64,000 nucleotides of DNA, taken from contig NZ_JACVVD010000008.1 in NCBI RefSeq assembly GCF_014534655.1, forward strand, positions 124,001-188,000, in the 5' to 3' direction. The notes under the pieces were generated by a model. That model worked only from the letters and a program-made list of their open reading frames with translations. It did not search any database and had not been told where the DNA came from. Both the position numbers and the translations under genes were made by a program. Position 1 is the first letter of the stretch; each line of letters opens with the position of its first letter. Positions 46,544 through 55,390 of this stretch are shown here, piece after piece. Origin of the DNA: Paenibacillus sedimenti. GTDB lineage: Bacteria > Bacillota > Bacilli > Paenibacillales > NBRC-103111.

Positions 46544-47671
46544 TCACCTTCTTCTTCCATGATTGATCAGATATTGGCTGTATCCGATAATACGTTCAAG
46601 AGATTTTTTGCGAATCTGCGGTTCGTCGAATTTCATCGGTTTGGAATTCGCTTCGAAGAACCAGATGTTTTTGTCGGTATCGACGCCTAGGTCCATGGAC
46701 ATTTCCCCAAGCTGATTCCCGGATGCTCGTTCAATCTGCTTGGCGAGCGTAACGGCTGCTTTCCTTGCCCGACTTAGAATATGCTTCGCTTCCTTGGCGC
46801 CAAAAGCATGCGCAAGCAGTTTACTAGGGTCGTCGATCGAACCGCCGCGCGGCACATGCGTTGTAATACTGGACTTACCGGCAACACGAGCTCCGATGCC
46901 GGAAACGCTCCATAAACCTTTAGAAGTCTTCTGGATAAGCGCCCGCAAATCAAAGGGCCTATGGTTGAAGCGGGTAAGCGCAATACCTTGTTGTGCGATA
47001 TAATCTTCCGATCCGTGACGTTTATTCCACTCTTTCCAGAGATCGTCGACCGAGTTGTGCATGGTATAGGTCATCTGTTTATTATGTTGCCGGCTCAGCC
47101 TGTAATCATGAGCATTGTTCTTATTGGTGATTCGATCAATGCGCATGATCCCTTTTCCCGCCTTCCCTTTGACAGGCTTTAAGTAAAGCACAGGGTGCTT
47201 TCGCAATAATTGCTTCAAATCGTTAGCAGATTTTAACTGCATCGTGTCCGGAATAAACGGTTTACTCTCCCTGGAGTTATTGAGCCATTCGAAGAGCGAC
47301 CATTTATTGAAAAAGGAAGGGTTGAAGAGATGGACAGCGCCGCTTCGATTACAGGCTTGGATCGTCTGCTGGACTTCCGGCCGCATCTCCATTTTGCGAT
47401 AAGGGATCCGATTATAAATGACCTGGGGAGAGGGAACGAGTTCCCGTCTCCATCTTTTTTTGGTGAAATCGTAGCGATAGCCATTCATCCGGGGGGTTGT
47501 TAGGCTAAAATCAGAGATCGTCACGACGTAGACGTCTACACCTAACCGATCCCCGGTGCGGATTAAATCCAGAAAATTGTCCAGATTCCCGCGAAACACT
47601 CGTTTATTGTCTTTAACCGTCAGAATGGCTAGAGAAGGTTTTCGCCCAATCTCGTGAAGGAAGAATCCCAT
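46544..47671 (-). CDS. YheC-type ATP-grasp protein (endospore coat-associated), copy 4
   Basis: 375 residues. The start at 47671 follows AAGGAGGGAG and overlaps the previous stop by one codon's bases (ATGA); a longer in-frame version would start within the preceding gene. Motifs: VIYNRIPYR, YLKPVKGKAGKGIMRI, and GEMSMDLGVDTDKNIWFFEA then NSKPM. The usual Glu-Leu-Gly of this loop is Glu-Met-Ser here, making it the most diverged of the five. Short YheC-type architecture. Confidence 0.88.
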   Translation of the reverse strand: MGFFLHEIGRKPSLAILTVKDNKRVFRGNLDNFLDLIRTGDRLGVDVYVVTISDFSLTTPRMNGYRYDFTKKRWRRELVPSPQVIYNRIPYRKMEMRPEVQQTIQACNRSGAVHLFNPSFFNKWSLFEWLNNSRESKPFIPDTMQLKSANDLKQLLRKHPVLYLKPVKGKAGKGIMRIDRITNKNNAHDYRLSRQHNKQMTYTMHNSVDDLWKEWNKRHGSEDYIAQQGIALTRFNHRPFDLRALIQKTSKGLWSVSGIGARVAGKSSITTHVPRGGSIDDPSKLLAHAFGAKEAKHILSRARKAAVTLAKQIERASGNQLGEMSMDLGVDTDKNIWFFEANSKPMKFDEPQIRKKSLERIIGYSQYLINHGRRR

Positions 47672-49038
47672 CAGTTCTCCCTCCTTGATCGGAAACGACT
47701 CAAGTAAAGGCAATGCTCATAGATATTCGTTAGTGAAGCGATATCCCCAGCCTTTAAGGACGGATGTTTGAAAATCGATCTTCCCGGTTTCGCGTTCGCT
47801 TCGAACATCCAAATTTTCTCATTCTGATCGATACCGATATCGAATCCAAGCTCACCGAGCAAGTGATTGTAGTTGTTTTCAATACCTTCCGCCAGCTTAA
47901 CGGCCGTTTCTTTGGCATTCGTAAGGACTTGTTCGGCACGGCTGCCATAGATTTGACGCAGCACCTGCTCCGGTGTCATCAACTGGCCGCCGGTGCGGAT
48001 ATGTGTGGTCACACTGCCCTTGCCGGCTTTCTTGGCTCCTATGGCGGCTACAACCCAGTTATTGTTGCCGTTCTTCGTCATATGGAAGCGGAAATCAATC
48101 GGGCAGCTGTCAATTTCAATCAAACGGATACCTTGTTGCGCCACGTAATTCGTTAATCGGCCTCGCCCTGTCCCGAGCATCCTCATAAGACCATCGAACT
48201 TGGCGTAACGGATGAGCACATTTTTACCGGTTTTGCGATAGCGGACAAAATACCCTTTTTTGGGGTTATACGTCACGCGATAAATACCAATGCCCAGACT
48301 TCCTGCCGTCGGCTTTAAGTAAATGAACTTATGTTTATCAAGCATTTCTTTTATCTGTTCCGCAGATGGATTGATGCGGGATTCAGGAACGAATTTGAAC
48401 ACTTCGTCGCCATCGAGCATTTTGTAGACGTCCCATTTATCAAAGAAGCTCCAGTTAAAGAGGGGGATGCCTCTACGCACGAAGCGTTCTTTAAATCCCT
48501 GAATGCCGGCCGTTTTTTCAGCCTTCCTGCTGGATAGACGATTATAGACGACATCCGGTAAGGGGAATGTTCTGCGGACCCAACCGCCGCCGCTTTTGAG
48601 GAGAATGCCGGAGACCGTTTCTTGTGCCCAATTCACATCTCGTGGACTAAAGGCGAAATGGAAAGATTTGGATGACCCTGTATTCATGATTTGCCGGATA
48701 AAACCGGTTTTAGATCCGAAGGGAGCTGTGGAGCTGCCCGTCACATTCGTCAAAATGCCGATCAAGGGACCAAGACGAAGTTCTTTGTTGCCGTTGCTAG
48801 CAGCCAAAACATTGCCAACTCTAGGTATGCGTAAGATGCTCATCAGCGTGAGCGGGATGTACATATGCTGGCCAGCCTTTTTGATCAGACGAACCGGAAG
48901 GGTTGCCGATTTGCTGCCGACCTTTACAGTTACGGATTTGGCGCCGGTTAACCGTAAAGCTTTGGCGAGTTCACTTGTGAGGTAGACCGATCGATCTTTT
49001 CGTTGTACGGCGTGGAGCATGCACGTTGTCAAACTCAT
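47671..49038 (-). CDS. YheD-type ATP-grasp protein (endospore coat-associated), copy 3
   Basis: 455 residues, the long YheD-type form. The first 95 residues are an additional beta-rich domain (SVYLTSELAKALRLTGAKSV, MYIPLTLMSILRIPRVG). The Rossmann-like part (VVYNRLSSRK) and ATP-grasp domain follow (YLKPTAGSLGIGIYRV; GELGFDIGIDQNEKIWMFEA then NAKPG). In B. subtilis YheD is 453 residues and marks the forespore perimeter during sporulation. Length and domain order match. The distance to the preceding gene is 12 bases. Confidence 0.9.
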   Translation of the reverse strand: MSLTTCMLHAVQRKDRSVYLTSELAKALRLTGAKSVTVKVGSKSATLPVRLIKKAGQHMYIPLTLMSILRIPRVGNVLAASNGNKELRLGPLIGILTNVTGSSTAPFGSKTGFIRQIMNTGSSKSFHFAFSPRDVNWAQETVSGILLKSGGGWVRRTFPLPDVVYNRLSSRKAEKTAGIQGFKERFVRRGIPLFNWSFFDKWDVYKMLDGDEVFKFVPESRINPSAEQIKEMLDKHKFIYLKPTAGSLGIGIYRVTYNPKKGYFVRYRKTGKNVLIRYAKFDGLMRMLGTGRGRLTNYVAQQGIRLIEIDSCPIDFRFHMTKNGNNNWVVAAIGAKKAGKGSVTTHIRTGGQLMTPEQVLRQIYGSRAEQVLTNAKETAVKLAEGIENNYNHLLGELGFDIGIDQNEKIWMFEANAKPGRSIFKHPSLKAGDIASLTNIYEHCLYLSRFRSRREN

Positions 49039-49050
49039 TAGGTTACCCTC

Positions 49051-50178
49051 CTAAACTTGTTGCGCTAGCTTCTTGTGTAGTAGAAATCCGGCATAGCGGA
49101 TCGGATTCGATAAGGACTTTATGCGAGCTTTCTCGTTGCGCATTTGCGCAAAAATCGTGCGGCCCGGCTTTGAATTTACTTCTAAAACCCAAATATGGCC
49201 GAAGCTGTCGATACCCAGATCAATGCCAAGCTCAGCCAATCGTCCATGATGGGCTTCCAGAACCGGCGGGATGCGGCTGGAGAGCCTGATGAGATCGGCA
49301 ATCAGCTCTTCAGCCTTGAGCTCTCCAAACTGCTGCTTCAGAAAGGAGGAGACCTCTTCAACCGACCCTCCGCCATGCAGATTCGAGGTGACGCTTCCGG
49401 GTTTGCCGAGGCGCACGGCCATGCCGGTGTTCTCCCATGATCCGAATCCGTTCTTTTGCACGAGGGAACGAACGTCATAGGCCATGCCTTCCGTCGAAAG
49501 TAGGGGAAGGTACTGCTGTATTAAATAGGGCCGATAGCCGATTAAGCTGCGCAGCCATTGCCAGCAAGCATCAAATTGCTTAAATTGCCGGTGGATCGGC
49601 AGGTTTTTGGCGTTGCGCCCCTCTACAATGAAAAGCTGTCCCTCAGAGGGGGACACGACTTTCCGAATGTGGAGGGCACCTTTTCCATGGCTGCCGCCCA
49701 CAGGTTTAAGAAAGACGTCCGATTTCTCATTCAGCCATTTCCACAGGTCATGCCCGTGTGCAAGTTTGCGTGTTTCCGGTAAATGAGGCTGAAGTACGTC
49801 GTCTTTTTGTAAAATTTGTTGAACGTCCCATTTGCCGCTGAGGCCATACCCCAGAAAGCGTATGCCGGGCATAGCGCGCAGTTTGCGTACATGATAGCGG
49901 TACTGATGATAGCTGGCCCTGTTGTTAAAAAAACACCGGTCATAAATGAGAGAAGGCAGAGGGAAGAGGCTCGTGACCCATTCCTTGCTCTCCAGGACAT
50001 ACGTATGTCCTGTCACCGTATGTTTCTCCCAATCGATCCGATTCGGCGAGAAGACGAACACATCCAGGTCTTCCTTGGCGCCTAGGCTTGAAAGGCGCTC
50101 GTAGAAAGCTGAATTCGCAAAAGGCAGCTTCCGATTCAGTTCCGTCACCATGATTCCAAGTAAGGGACGTGTCTGCAT
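49051..50178 (-). CDS. YheC-type ATP-grasp protein (endospore coat-associated), copy 2
   Basis: 375 residues, short form. Motifs: LIYDRCFFN, FLKPVGGSHGKGALHI, and LAELGIDLGIDSFGHIWVLE then VNSKPG. B. subtilis YheC has 363 residues. It follows the long copy 1 with a 9-base gap, repeating the yheD-yheC pairing. Conserved Lys and Glu/Asn positions look intact, so catalytic activity is plausible. Confidence 0.9.
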   Translation of the reverse strand: MQTRPLLGIMVTELNRKLPFANSAFYERLSSLGAKEDLDVFVFSPNRIDWEKHTVTGHTYVLESKEWVTSLFPLPSLIYDRCFFNNRASYHQYRYHVRKLRAMPGIRFLGYGLSGKWDVQQILQKDDVLQPHLPETRKLAHGHDLWKWLNEKSDVFLKPVGGSHGKGALHIRKVVSPSEGQLFIVEGRNAKNLPIHRQFKQFDACWQWLRSLIGYRPYLIQQYLPLLSTEGMAYDVRSLVQKNGFGSWENTGMAVRLGKPGSVTSNLHGGGSVEEVSSFLKQQFGELKAEELIADLIRLSSRIPPVLEAHHGRLAELGIDLGIDSFGHIWVLEVNSKPGRTIFAQMRNEKARIKSLSNPIRYAGFLLHKKLAQQV

Positions 50179-50187
50179 AATTTCACC

Positions 50188-51564
50188 TCAAAACTTGGCT
50201 AAAAAGCGTGAGTATTGCACGAGTTGCTTCACAGAAGGGCGGATTTTACGTTCCACGTTTAATTGTGTATTATCATCCTTGGATGGTTTGGAGTTTACCT
50301 CAAGCAACCATACTTTCCCGTGATTATCCACGGCAAGGTCAATGCCCAGCTCGCCGAAATGATTCGGAATCTGCGCTTCGATCCCCTTAGCTATGTCCAA
50401 GGAAGCCTTGCGCAATCGCCCGGACACAAGGACGCGGGATTTGGCGCTTAACGATGATTTGGCGAGTGCGTTCGGGACGGTGCTAAGCGTACCGCCTCTC
50501 GCCAAATTGGATACGAAGTGCTGAGTTCCGGCGATTCGGCCGACAATCGAGGTGATGGACCACTGCCCGAGCGGCCCCTTCTGCACGAGCGCCCGGAAGT
50601 CGACAGGTCTGCCCGCTGATGTAATGAGGTCGAGGCCTTGTTGGAGCTGGTAGCGCTGCGTTTTCAGCTTGCCGGATAACGCTTGAAATGCGCTCGTGAG
50701 CGTTGGAAAGGATTGTTTGCGAACACCGCCAAGATTGGTGAAATGACACGTGTAAGTGTCTCCGGCTTCCCGGCGAATCCGAATGATGCCTTTGCCGAGG
50801 CTTCCCGTGATGGGTTTCAGGAAAAGCACGGGATGTCGGCTGGACATGGACTTTAGCATTTGGTAGTTTTTAAACAGGTAGGATTCCGGCAAATAACCGT
50901 GAAGGCTGTTATCTTTACGCAGCGCCTCGAATACTTCCGTTTTGTCTAAATATTTTTCATTAAAAACTTCCGTGCCATATCGGGATTTAACTTCGCTTAG
51001 GAACTGTTGAACATGTTTCAGGTTCTCATATTTACGCGAAGTGAGCCGGTTATAAATCACATTTGGAATCGGAAACGTTTTTTTGCTCCATGCACCATTG
51101 GCGTACGAATATGCGGACACGGATTGAGCGGTCCCACGCATTTCGCCGGGAGGGAAAAAGCACACAAAAGCGCCAAACTTTTCACATGCCGCTGTCATTT
51201 CCTTGCAAAAGGCAGTAATGGCGCCAAATGGACGATCCGAAGAGCCGGCATAAACACGACTGACCATTACTCCAATCAGCGGTCCGATCGACAAGGTATT
51301 GCTGCTTTGCCTATAATGGAGACAGAGCTTCGATCCTTGATGAAGACCGAGTTTGGATGCCAGAGCAGGGTTTACACGCAAGCTGTTCTTAATGGAGGCG
51401 GTAATGACTTTGATATCCTGCTTGACAGAGCCAAAACGCAAGGTTATCGTTTGATTGGTTGGGATTTTCCATTTTTTTGCAATGGCTTCACTTAGAACAA
51501 CGGTCCGATCATCCAAATAGATGCTGGTGCCTTGAATCGATATCCCAATTTTCGTCCTGGTCAA
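50188..51564 (-). CDS. YheD-type ATP-grasp protein (endospore coat-associated), copy 1
   Basis: 458 residues, long form and first gene of the run. The N-terminal beta domain covers about 1-95 (IYLDDRTVVLSEAIAKKW, SKLGLHQGSKLCLHYR), then VIYNRLTSRK, ATP-binding FLKPITGSLGKGIIRI and metal-binding GELGIDLAVDNHGKVWLLEV with NSKPS. GGAAGGAGTG precedes the start on the minus strand. yheA lies divergent, matching the B. subtilis yheABCD neighbourhood; yheB is not seen. Confidence 0.9.
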   Translation of the reverse strand: MTRTKIGISIQGTSIYLDDRTVVLSEAIAKKWKIPTNQTITLRFGSVKQDIKVITASIKNSLRVNPALASKLGLHQGSKLCLHYRQSSNTLSIGPLIGVMVSRVYAGSSDRPFGAITAFCKEMTAACEKFGAFVCFFPPGEMRGTAQSVSAYSYANGAWSKKTFPIPNVIYNRLTSRKYENLKHVQQFLSEVKSRYGTEVFNEKYLDKTEVFEALRKDNSLHGYLPESYLFKNYQMLKSMSSRHPVLFLKPITGSLGKGIIRIRREAGDTYTCHFTNLGGVRKQSFPTLTSAFQALSGKLKTQRYQLQQGLDLITSAGRPVDFRALVQKGPLGQWSITSIVGRIAGTQHFVSNLARGGTLSTVPNALAKSSLSAKSRVLVSGRLRKASLDIAKGIEAQIPNHFGELGIDLAVDNHGKVWLLEVNSKPSKDDNTQLNVERKIRPSVKQLVQYSRFLAKF

Positions 51565-51625
51565 TAGCGAACACTCCTTCCAGCATCAAAAATGGCATTG
51601 CTGTTTAAGCAAAGTAAACTACTCC

Positions 51626-51633
51626 ATTGTATG
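51626..51633 (-). promoter_or_regulatory. Mother-cell sigma (E/K) -10 candidate for the YheC/YheD-type operon
   Basis: On the minus strand CATACAAT lies 62 bases upstream of the first gene. It matches the sigma-E and sigma-K -10 patterns. An upstream CACCAC could supply the AC of a sigma-K -35 at 17 bases, but this is weak. Confidence 0.4.
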
Positions 51634-51768
51634 AGGACATAAATCCAGTGGTGCTTAAGAAACTGCTTGAAAGTGCCGTGGGAAGAGCCCAACCGAAAAA
51701 AGGAAATGATTAGTTAGCGTATAAAAATCTGATTATATTTTTAAAACATCAATTAGGGGGTATCGTAG

Positions 51769-52104
51769 ATGAATGTGCATGACAAAGCTTACGACCTGGC
51801 AAGAGCGATTAAAGAGAGCAGCGAGTATATGGAAATGAAAGATATTCGCGCCAAGGTGGATGCAGATCCGTCCGCCAAAAACATGCTGGAAGATTTTCGT
51901 AAACGCCAAACGGAATTTCAGCAAAAGATGATGGCCGGCGAAATGCCGCCGCAAGAGGAAATGGAACAAATGCAGAAGCTGTACGAGGTGCTTGCGCTGA
52001 ATCCGAACATCGGCCGTTTGTTTGATGCGGAGCGCCGCTTGTCGGTTGTGCTGGAGGATGTTCAGCGCATTATTGCGGAGCCTCTAGAGAGCATGTTGAA
52101 ATAA
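51769..52104 (+). CDS. yheA: YheA/YlbF/YmcA-family protein
   Basis: 111 residues, preceded by TAGGGGGTATC. It is an all-helical, highly charged protein of the YlbF/YmcA family (UPF0342). Typical text: YDLARAIKESSEYMEMKDIR, FRKRQTEFQQKMMAGE, DAERRLSVVLEDVQRII. YlbF and YmcA act with YaaT in RNA processing and development, while YheA's own job is unknown. Position beside YheC/YheD-type genes matches B. subtilis and supports the name. Confidence 0.88.
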   Translation: MNVHDKAYDLARAIKESSEYMEMKDIRAKVDADPSAKNMLEDFRKRQTEFQQKMMAGEMPPQEEMEQMQKLYEVLALNPNIGRLFDAERRLSVVLEDVQRIIAEPLESMLK

Positions 52105-52109
52105 ATAAG

Positions 52110-52153
52110 AGGCCGTCCCGACAGTAGAGCGATCTACGATGGGGCGGCCTTTT
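52110..52153 (+). terminator. Rho-independent terminator of yheA
   Basis: 10-bp stem AGGCCGTCCC/GGGGCGGCCT (G-U pairs allowed) with an inner TAGA/TCTA pairing, followed by TTTATTT. Confidence 0.78.
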
Positions 52154-52214
52154 ATTTGCTTCATAATTCATGAACTTGAGAAAAATCGTTCCGCTTCTCA
52201 ACCCCGTATGCGGA

Positions 52215-52799
52215 TCAGAAGTGGGTTTGAAAAGTCTGTTCCACTTGTGCCAACATGCCTTTTCGTGCTGCGTCATCAACCTGAGGAACACTGCCGAAGA
52301 AGAGGTGATTTACGACTTCAATACCGCAAAAATCAAAAATGCCTCCGTCCGACGTTTGCTTCAAAGACTGAGTCATGCCGATGGATTCGTAAATATCGCT
52401 TGGCGTTCCATGGGTGCTGATCAGCAAGCCCTTCTTGCCGGTAAGCAGTTTTTCAATATTCCCGTTTGATCCATATGCATAGGCGAATCCGTAGGATAGC
52501 ACACGGTCTACATAGCCCTTAAGAATGGCCGGCAGCCCCGTCCACCAAACGGGATAGATAAAAGTTATACAATCCGCCCCGGCGATATAATCCTGTTCCT
52601 TCCGGATATCCTCAGGAGTTTGCCCCGAACGCAAAGCCGCCATATCCTCGGATGTCAATACAGCATTGAAATTCATTTGGTAGAGGTCGCGAACGGTCAC
52701 CTCATGGCCTTTTGCTTCTAATGCTTTAGTCGATGTGTCAAGTATAGCGTGATTAAAGCTATTTGGGTTCGGATGCGCATAAACAAGCAGATGCTTCAT
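52215..52799 (-). CDS. NAD(P)H-dependent flavodoxin-fold oxidoreductase
   Basis: 194 residues. The start at 52799 follows GGAGGGAAC on the minus strand and gives MKHLLVYAHPNPNSFNHAIL; in-frame codons upstream lie before the ribosome site. FMN-binding family blocks are visible: HPNPNSFN, FIYPVWWTGLPAILKGYVDRV and LISTHGTPSDIY. It resembles the YwrO/KefF/MdaB quinone-reductase group, which removes quinones or other electrophiles by two-electron reduction. It is divergent from an acyltransferase gene across a long palindrome. Confidence 0.9.
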   Translation of the reverse strand: MKHLLVYAHPNPNSFNHAILDTSTKALEAKGHEVTVRDLYQMNFNAVLTSEDMAALRSGQTPEDIRKEQDYIAGADCITFIYPVWWTGLPAILKGYVDRVLSYGFAYAYGSNGNIEKLLTGKKGLLISTHGTPSDIYESIGMTQSLKQTSDGGIFDFCGIEVVNHLFFGSVPQVDDAARKGMLAQVEQTFQTHF

Positions 52800-52861
52800 G
52801 GTTCCCTCCATGATTGAGTATTTGAACGGAATCATTTTCCCCTAAATATTGAACCCTATGC

Positions 52862-52889
52862 ATGAGTTGCGTTAGCTAACGAAACTCAT
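52862..52889. promoter_or_regulatory. 28-bp near-perfect palindrome, candidate operator
   Basis: The arms are ATGAGTTGCGTTAG and CTAACGAAACTCAT, matching at 13 of 14 positions with no spacer. It sits midway between the divergent reductase and acyltransferase genes (63 and 45 bases from their starts). No regulator gene is adjacent. It has the form of a TetR- or MarR-type operator; there is no T tract to suggest a terminator. Confidence 0.5.
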
Positions 52890-52934
52890 TATAGTAAAAA
52901 GGGGATTGATGAAGAAAAGAGGACAAAAACCGTT

Positions 52935-53990
52935 ATGGCTAAAGCAAAAATTACAGAGCTTGATATCGTCCGGGCGCTAGCGATTATAGCTGTCGTTCTG
53001 ATCCATGTGACAGCAGACAGCACCGTGGATCCGGCTTTGATTGGGAGCAGCACGCAGTTATTCAGCATTATTTTGAACAAAGTCAGCTATTTTGCCGTAC
53101 CTGTGTTTATTTTTATTAGCGGAATTGTATTGTTTTATATTTATATCGATAATTGGAGCGCCGGACAAGCGGGAATCTTCTATTGGAAGAGAGTGCGTCA
53201 GGTATTGGTTCCCTATATCGTTTGGTCTTTTTTCTATTATATTTATAATCCCTGGTTATGGACGCCCGGACATCCTGTTAAGGTGGAGCCTTCCGTGTTT
53301 CTGGAGCAGCTGAAGTGGGCGGACTCCGGTTATCATCTTTATTTTATGATCATTATCGTTCAGTTCTATTTGCTATTCCCATTACTAGTGTGGGCAGCAC
53401 GGAAGCTATTATGGTTTAGACGAACGATGGCGCTATGGGGAATATTGATTCAGGCGGGCGTCTATGTCTACAGTCATTGGTTTGGCACCATTAGCCATAA
53501 GCCTGAGCTTTGCATCACGTATTTCGGTTACTTCCTCGTGGGTGGGGCTATCGGCATTCATTATCCGGCTTTTCGGGCATGGCTGGACCGCAATAAAGGC
53601 TGGGTGCTTCCATCTACGATACTGAGTGGCATTGCCTATGTCATGTTGTTTGTCGGGGCTCTAAAGGGATACAGGATCGATAATACGTGGTATGAGGTAT
53701 TGTGGGTGCTCTACAGCATCGGCATCGGCGTAAGCTTCATTTGGCTGGCGCAGCTGCTCCAGAAGAATGCGGACCGGTTGGCAAGCTTTCTTACATCGCT
53801 CGGCGCGGTATCCTTTGGTGTTTATTTAATGCATCCGGCGCTATTGTCCATGTGGAAATTCAAAGTGAAATTGCCCGGCTCCATCGCGCTTTTCAACTTG
53901 TATAACCTTATTGTGCTTGTGCTTATTATTGCGATCCCATGGATGCTAACTCTTCTTTTTCGCAAAGGAAGAAAGTTATTATCTACTTAG
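52935..53990 (+). CDS. Acyltransferase 3 family membrane protein
   Basis: 351 residues with about ten hydrophobic helices. The N-terminal motif [18 protein letters not shown] carries the His typical of acyltransferase-3 (OafA/WecH type) proteins, and [16 protein letters not shown] and [17 protein letters not shown] are further family blocks. It transfers O-acyl groups to surface carbohydrates or lipids; the acceptor cannot be told. No partner SGNH domain is attached. Confidence 0.88.
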   Translation: MAKAKITELDIVRALAIIAVVLIHVTADSTVDPALIGSSTQLFSIILNKVSYFAVPVFIFISGIVLFYIYIDNWSAGQAGIFYWKRVRQVLVPYIVWSFFYYIYNPWLWTPGHPVKVEPSVFLEQLKWADSGYHLYFMIIIVQFYLLFPLLVWAARKLLWFRRTMALWGILIQAGVYVYSHWFGTISHKPELCITYFGYFLVGGAIGIHYPAFRAWLDRNKGWVLPSTILSGIAYVMLFVGALKGYRIDNTWYEVLWVLYSIGIGVSFIWLAQLLQKNADRLASFLTSLGAVSFGVYLMHPALLSMWKFKVKLPGSIALFNLYNLIVLVLIIAIPWMLTLLFRKGRKLLST

Positions 53991-54033
53991 TTCGACTCAA
54001 ATAAGATTCGGATTAAGTTTGTCGACAATCGAA

Positions 54034-54081
54034 GGGGCTGTCCCAAAAGCCATCAAACATGGCTGAGGGACGGCCCCTTTT
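54034..54081 (+). terminator. Rho-independent terminator of the acyltransferase gene
   Basis: 11-bp stem GGGGCTGTCCC/GGGACGGCCCC with an inner AGCCAT/ATGGCT pairing, followed by TTTT. It lies between convergent genes. Confidence 0.85.
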
Positions 54082-54084
54082 ATC

Positions 54085-55116
54085 TCATTTTACCCGAGAG
54101 GATTGTCTCTCGATAAAATGCGTATCGACCCTGATCTTCGTTCCGGCGCTTTGCTCCAGCTCAATGGATTCAATAAGAAGGTCCACAGCGAGATAAGCCA
54201 TTCTCTGTTTTTCAACATGGACGGTCGTTAATTCCGGAGAAACAATGACCGCTTCCGTAATATTGTCAAACCCGATGACCGATACGTCGTCCGGAACCCG
54301 GTATCCAAGCTCTTGAAGTGTTTTCATGGCGCTTATTGCGATATAATCGCATTCGCAAAATACTGCGGTCGGCAGGCGGTTTCCTTTCTTTAAGAACGCT
54401 TCTAGCTGAGCTTTGAGCGAATCCTGGGAGGAGAGAATCGTTGGCGCTACGGAAAATCTGTGAGTGTCCGGGATCTCTCTGCCATGCTCATGTATAGCCG
54501 CGGTAAAACCGCGCTTTCTCTCCTCAAAATTATGAATCCGGACATTGGATTCAATATAGCCGATATCGTTATGCCCGATTTTACAGAGATGGTTGCCGGC
54601 CTGATAAGCGCCCATAAAATTGTTAATCTCTACAAAATGAATCGGCAGCGTATCGAAGCAGGTGTCCAATACGACAAGCGGTTGAATTTTACCGGCAATA
54701 TCTGCGATTTGCTCCCGATCTAAGTTCGTTCCTAGTAAGACAACCCCATTGCTTTTCTTCTCCTCTGCAACCATCCGGATATCCCTATCAAAAAACTCCA
54801 TATCAATCGAGGAAAAAAGCAAGGAATAGCCCTTTGCGCGGCATCTTTCCTCAATGAAGTGAATCAGTTCTCTGAAAAAAGGCTGTTGATAATACTGCTC
54901 CAGTACGATTCCCGAATTTGCAATGACTAAAAAGGTAAGGGATTTAGCTGTATGGTCCAAGGTCGGGGATTTTCCTTTAGGGAGGTATCCGCTTTCCTGT
55001 GCGATCTGCAGGATACGTTCACGGGTTTCCAGGCTGATTCCTGGCTTTCCGCTGAAAGCGAGGGATACGGCCGATTTTGAAACGCCTGCGATTTTTGCGA
55101 TATCTTCCATCTTCAT
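54085..55116 (-). CDS. LacI-family transcriptional regulator
   Basis: 343 residues. The N-terminal helix-turn-helix is MEDIAKIAGVSKSAVSLAFS, followed by the hinge and a periplasmic-binding-like effector domain (about 60-335; VVLLGTNLDREQ, IGYIESNVRIHNFEERKRGF, VIGFDNITEAVIVSPELTTV). AGGAA precedes the ATG on the minus strand. It is divergent from the sugar operon starting at 55391 and is very likely its repressor, with a sugar or sugar phosphate as effector. Repeated TTTAGT motifs in the shared 274-bp region may be its targets. Confidence 0.93.
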   Translation of the reverse strand: MKMEDIAKIAGVSKSAVSLAFSGKPGISLETRERILQIAQESGYLPKGKSPTLDHTAKSLTFLVIANSGIVLEQYYQQPFFRELIHFIEERCRAKGYSLLFSSIDMEFFDRDIRMVAEEKKSNGVVLLGTNLDREQIADIAGKIQPLVVLDTCFDTLPIHFVEINNFMGAYQAGNHLCKIGHNDIGYIESNVRIHNFEERKRGFTAAIHEHGREIPDTHRFSVAPTILSSQDSLKAQLEAFLKKGNRLPTAVFCECDYIAISAMKTLQELGYRVPDDVSVIGFDNITEAVIVSPELTTVHVEKQRMAYLAVDLLIESIELEQSAGTKIRVDTHFIERQSSRVK

Positions 55117-55158
55117 TGTTTGGTTCCTCGTTTCGTACTAACTAATTCGTTGAGTAAG

Positions 55159-55366
55159 TTTAGTTTACACTGAATGACTGAGTTATACAAGGTAGAGATA
55201 TGAATTTGTTTAGTTAAGTTTAGCTTATTATTGACTAAAAATTTATAAAAAAACAACTAAATAAGTCGTTGACACCCAAAATAACGAGTGTTAGGATGAG
55301 ATTATAAAACATTTCCAAGAAATAAGTTTATACTGGTTTAGTAAATTTGTTTATGTTTTGTTTAGT
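55159..55366. promoter_or_regulatory. Cluster of TTTAGT motifs between lacI-type gene and sugar operon
   Basis: TTTAGT occurs at 55159, 55209, 55337 and 55361, TTTAGC at 55219, and the reverse complement ACTAAA at 55234 and 55256. Copies surround the promoter at 55269-55297. This number in an A/T-rich 210-bp stretch suggests, but does not prove, a regulator binding array. Confidence 0.35.
55269..55297 (+). promoter_or_regulatory. Sigma-A promoter of the sugar operon
   Basis: TTGACA (55269-55274), a 17-base spacer and TAGGAT (55292-55297), about 94 bases before the first ATG. The -35 is perfect and the spacing optimal. Confidence 0.7.
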
Positions 55367-55390
55367 GAATTTTTTTAAAGGAGACATGAC

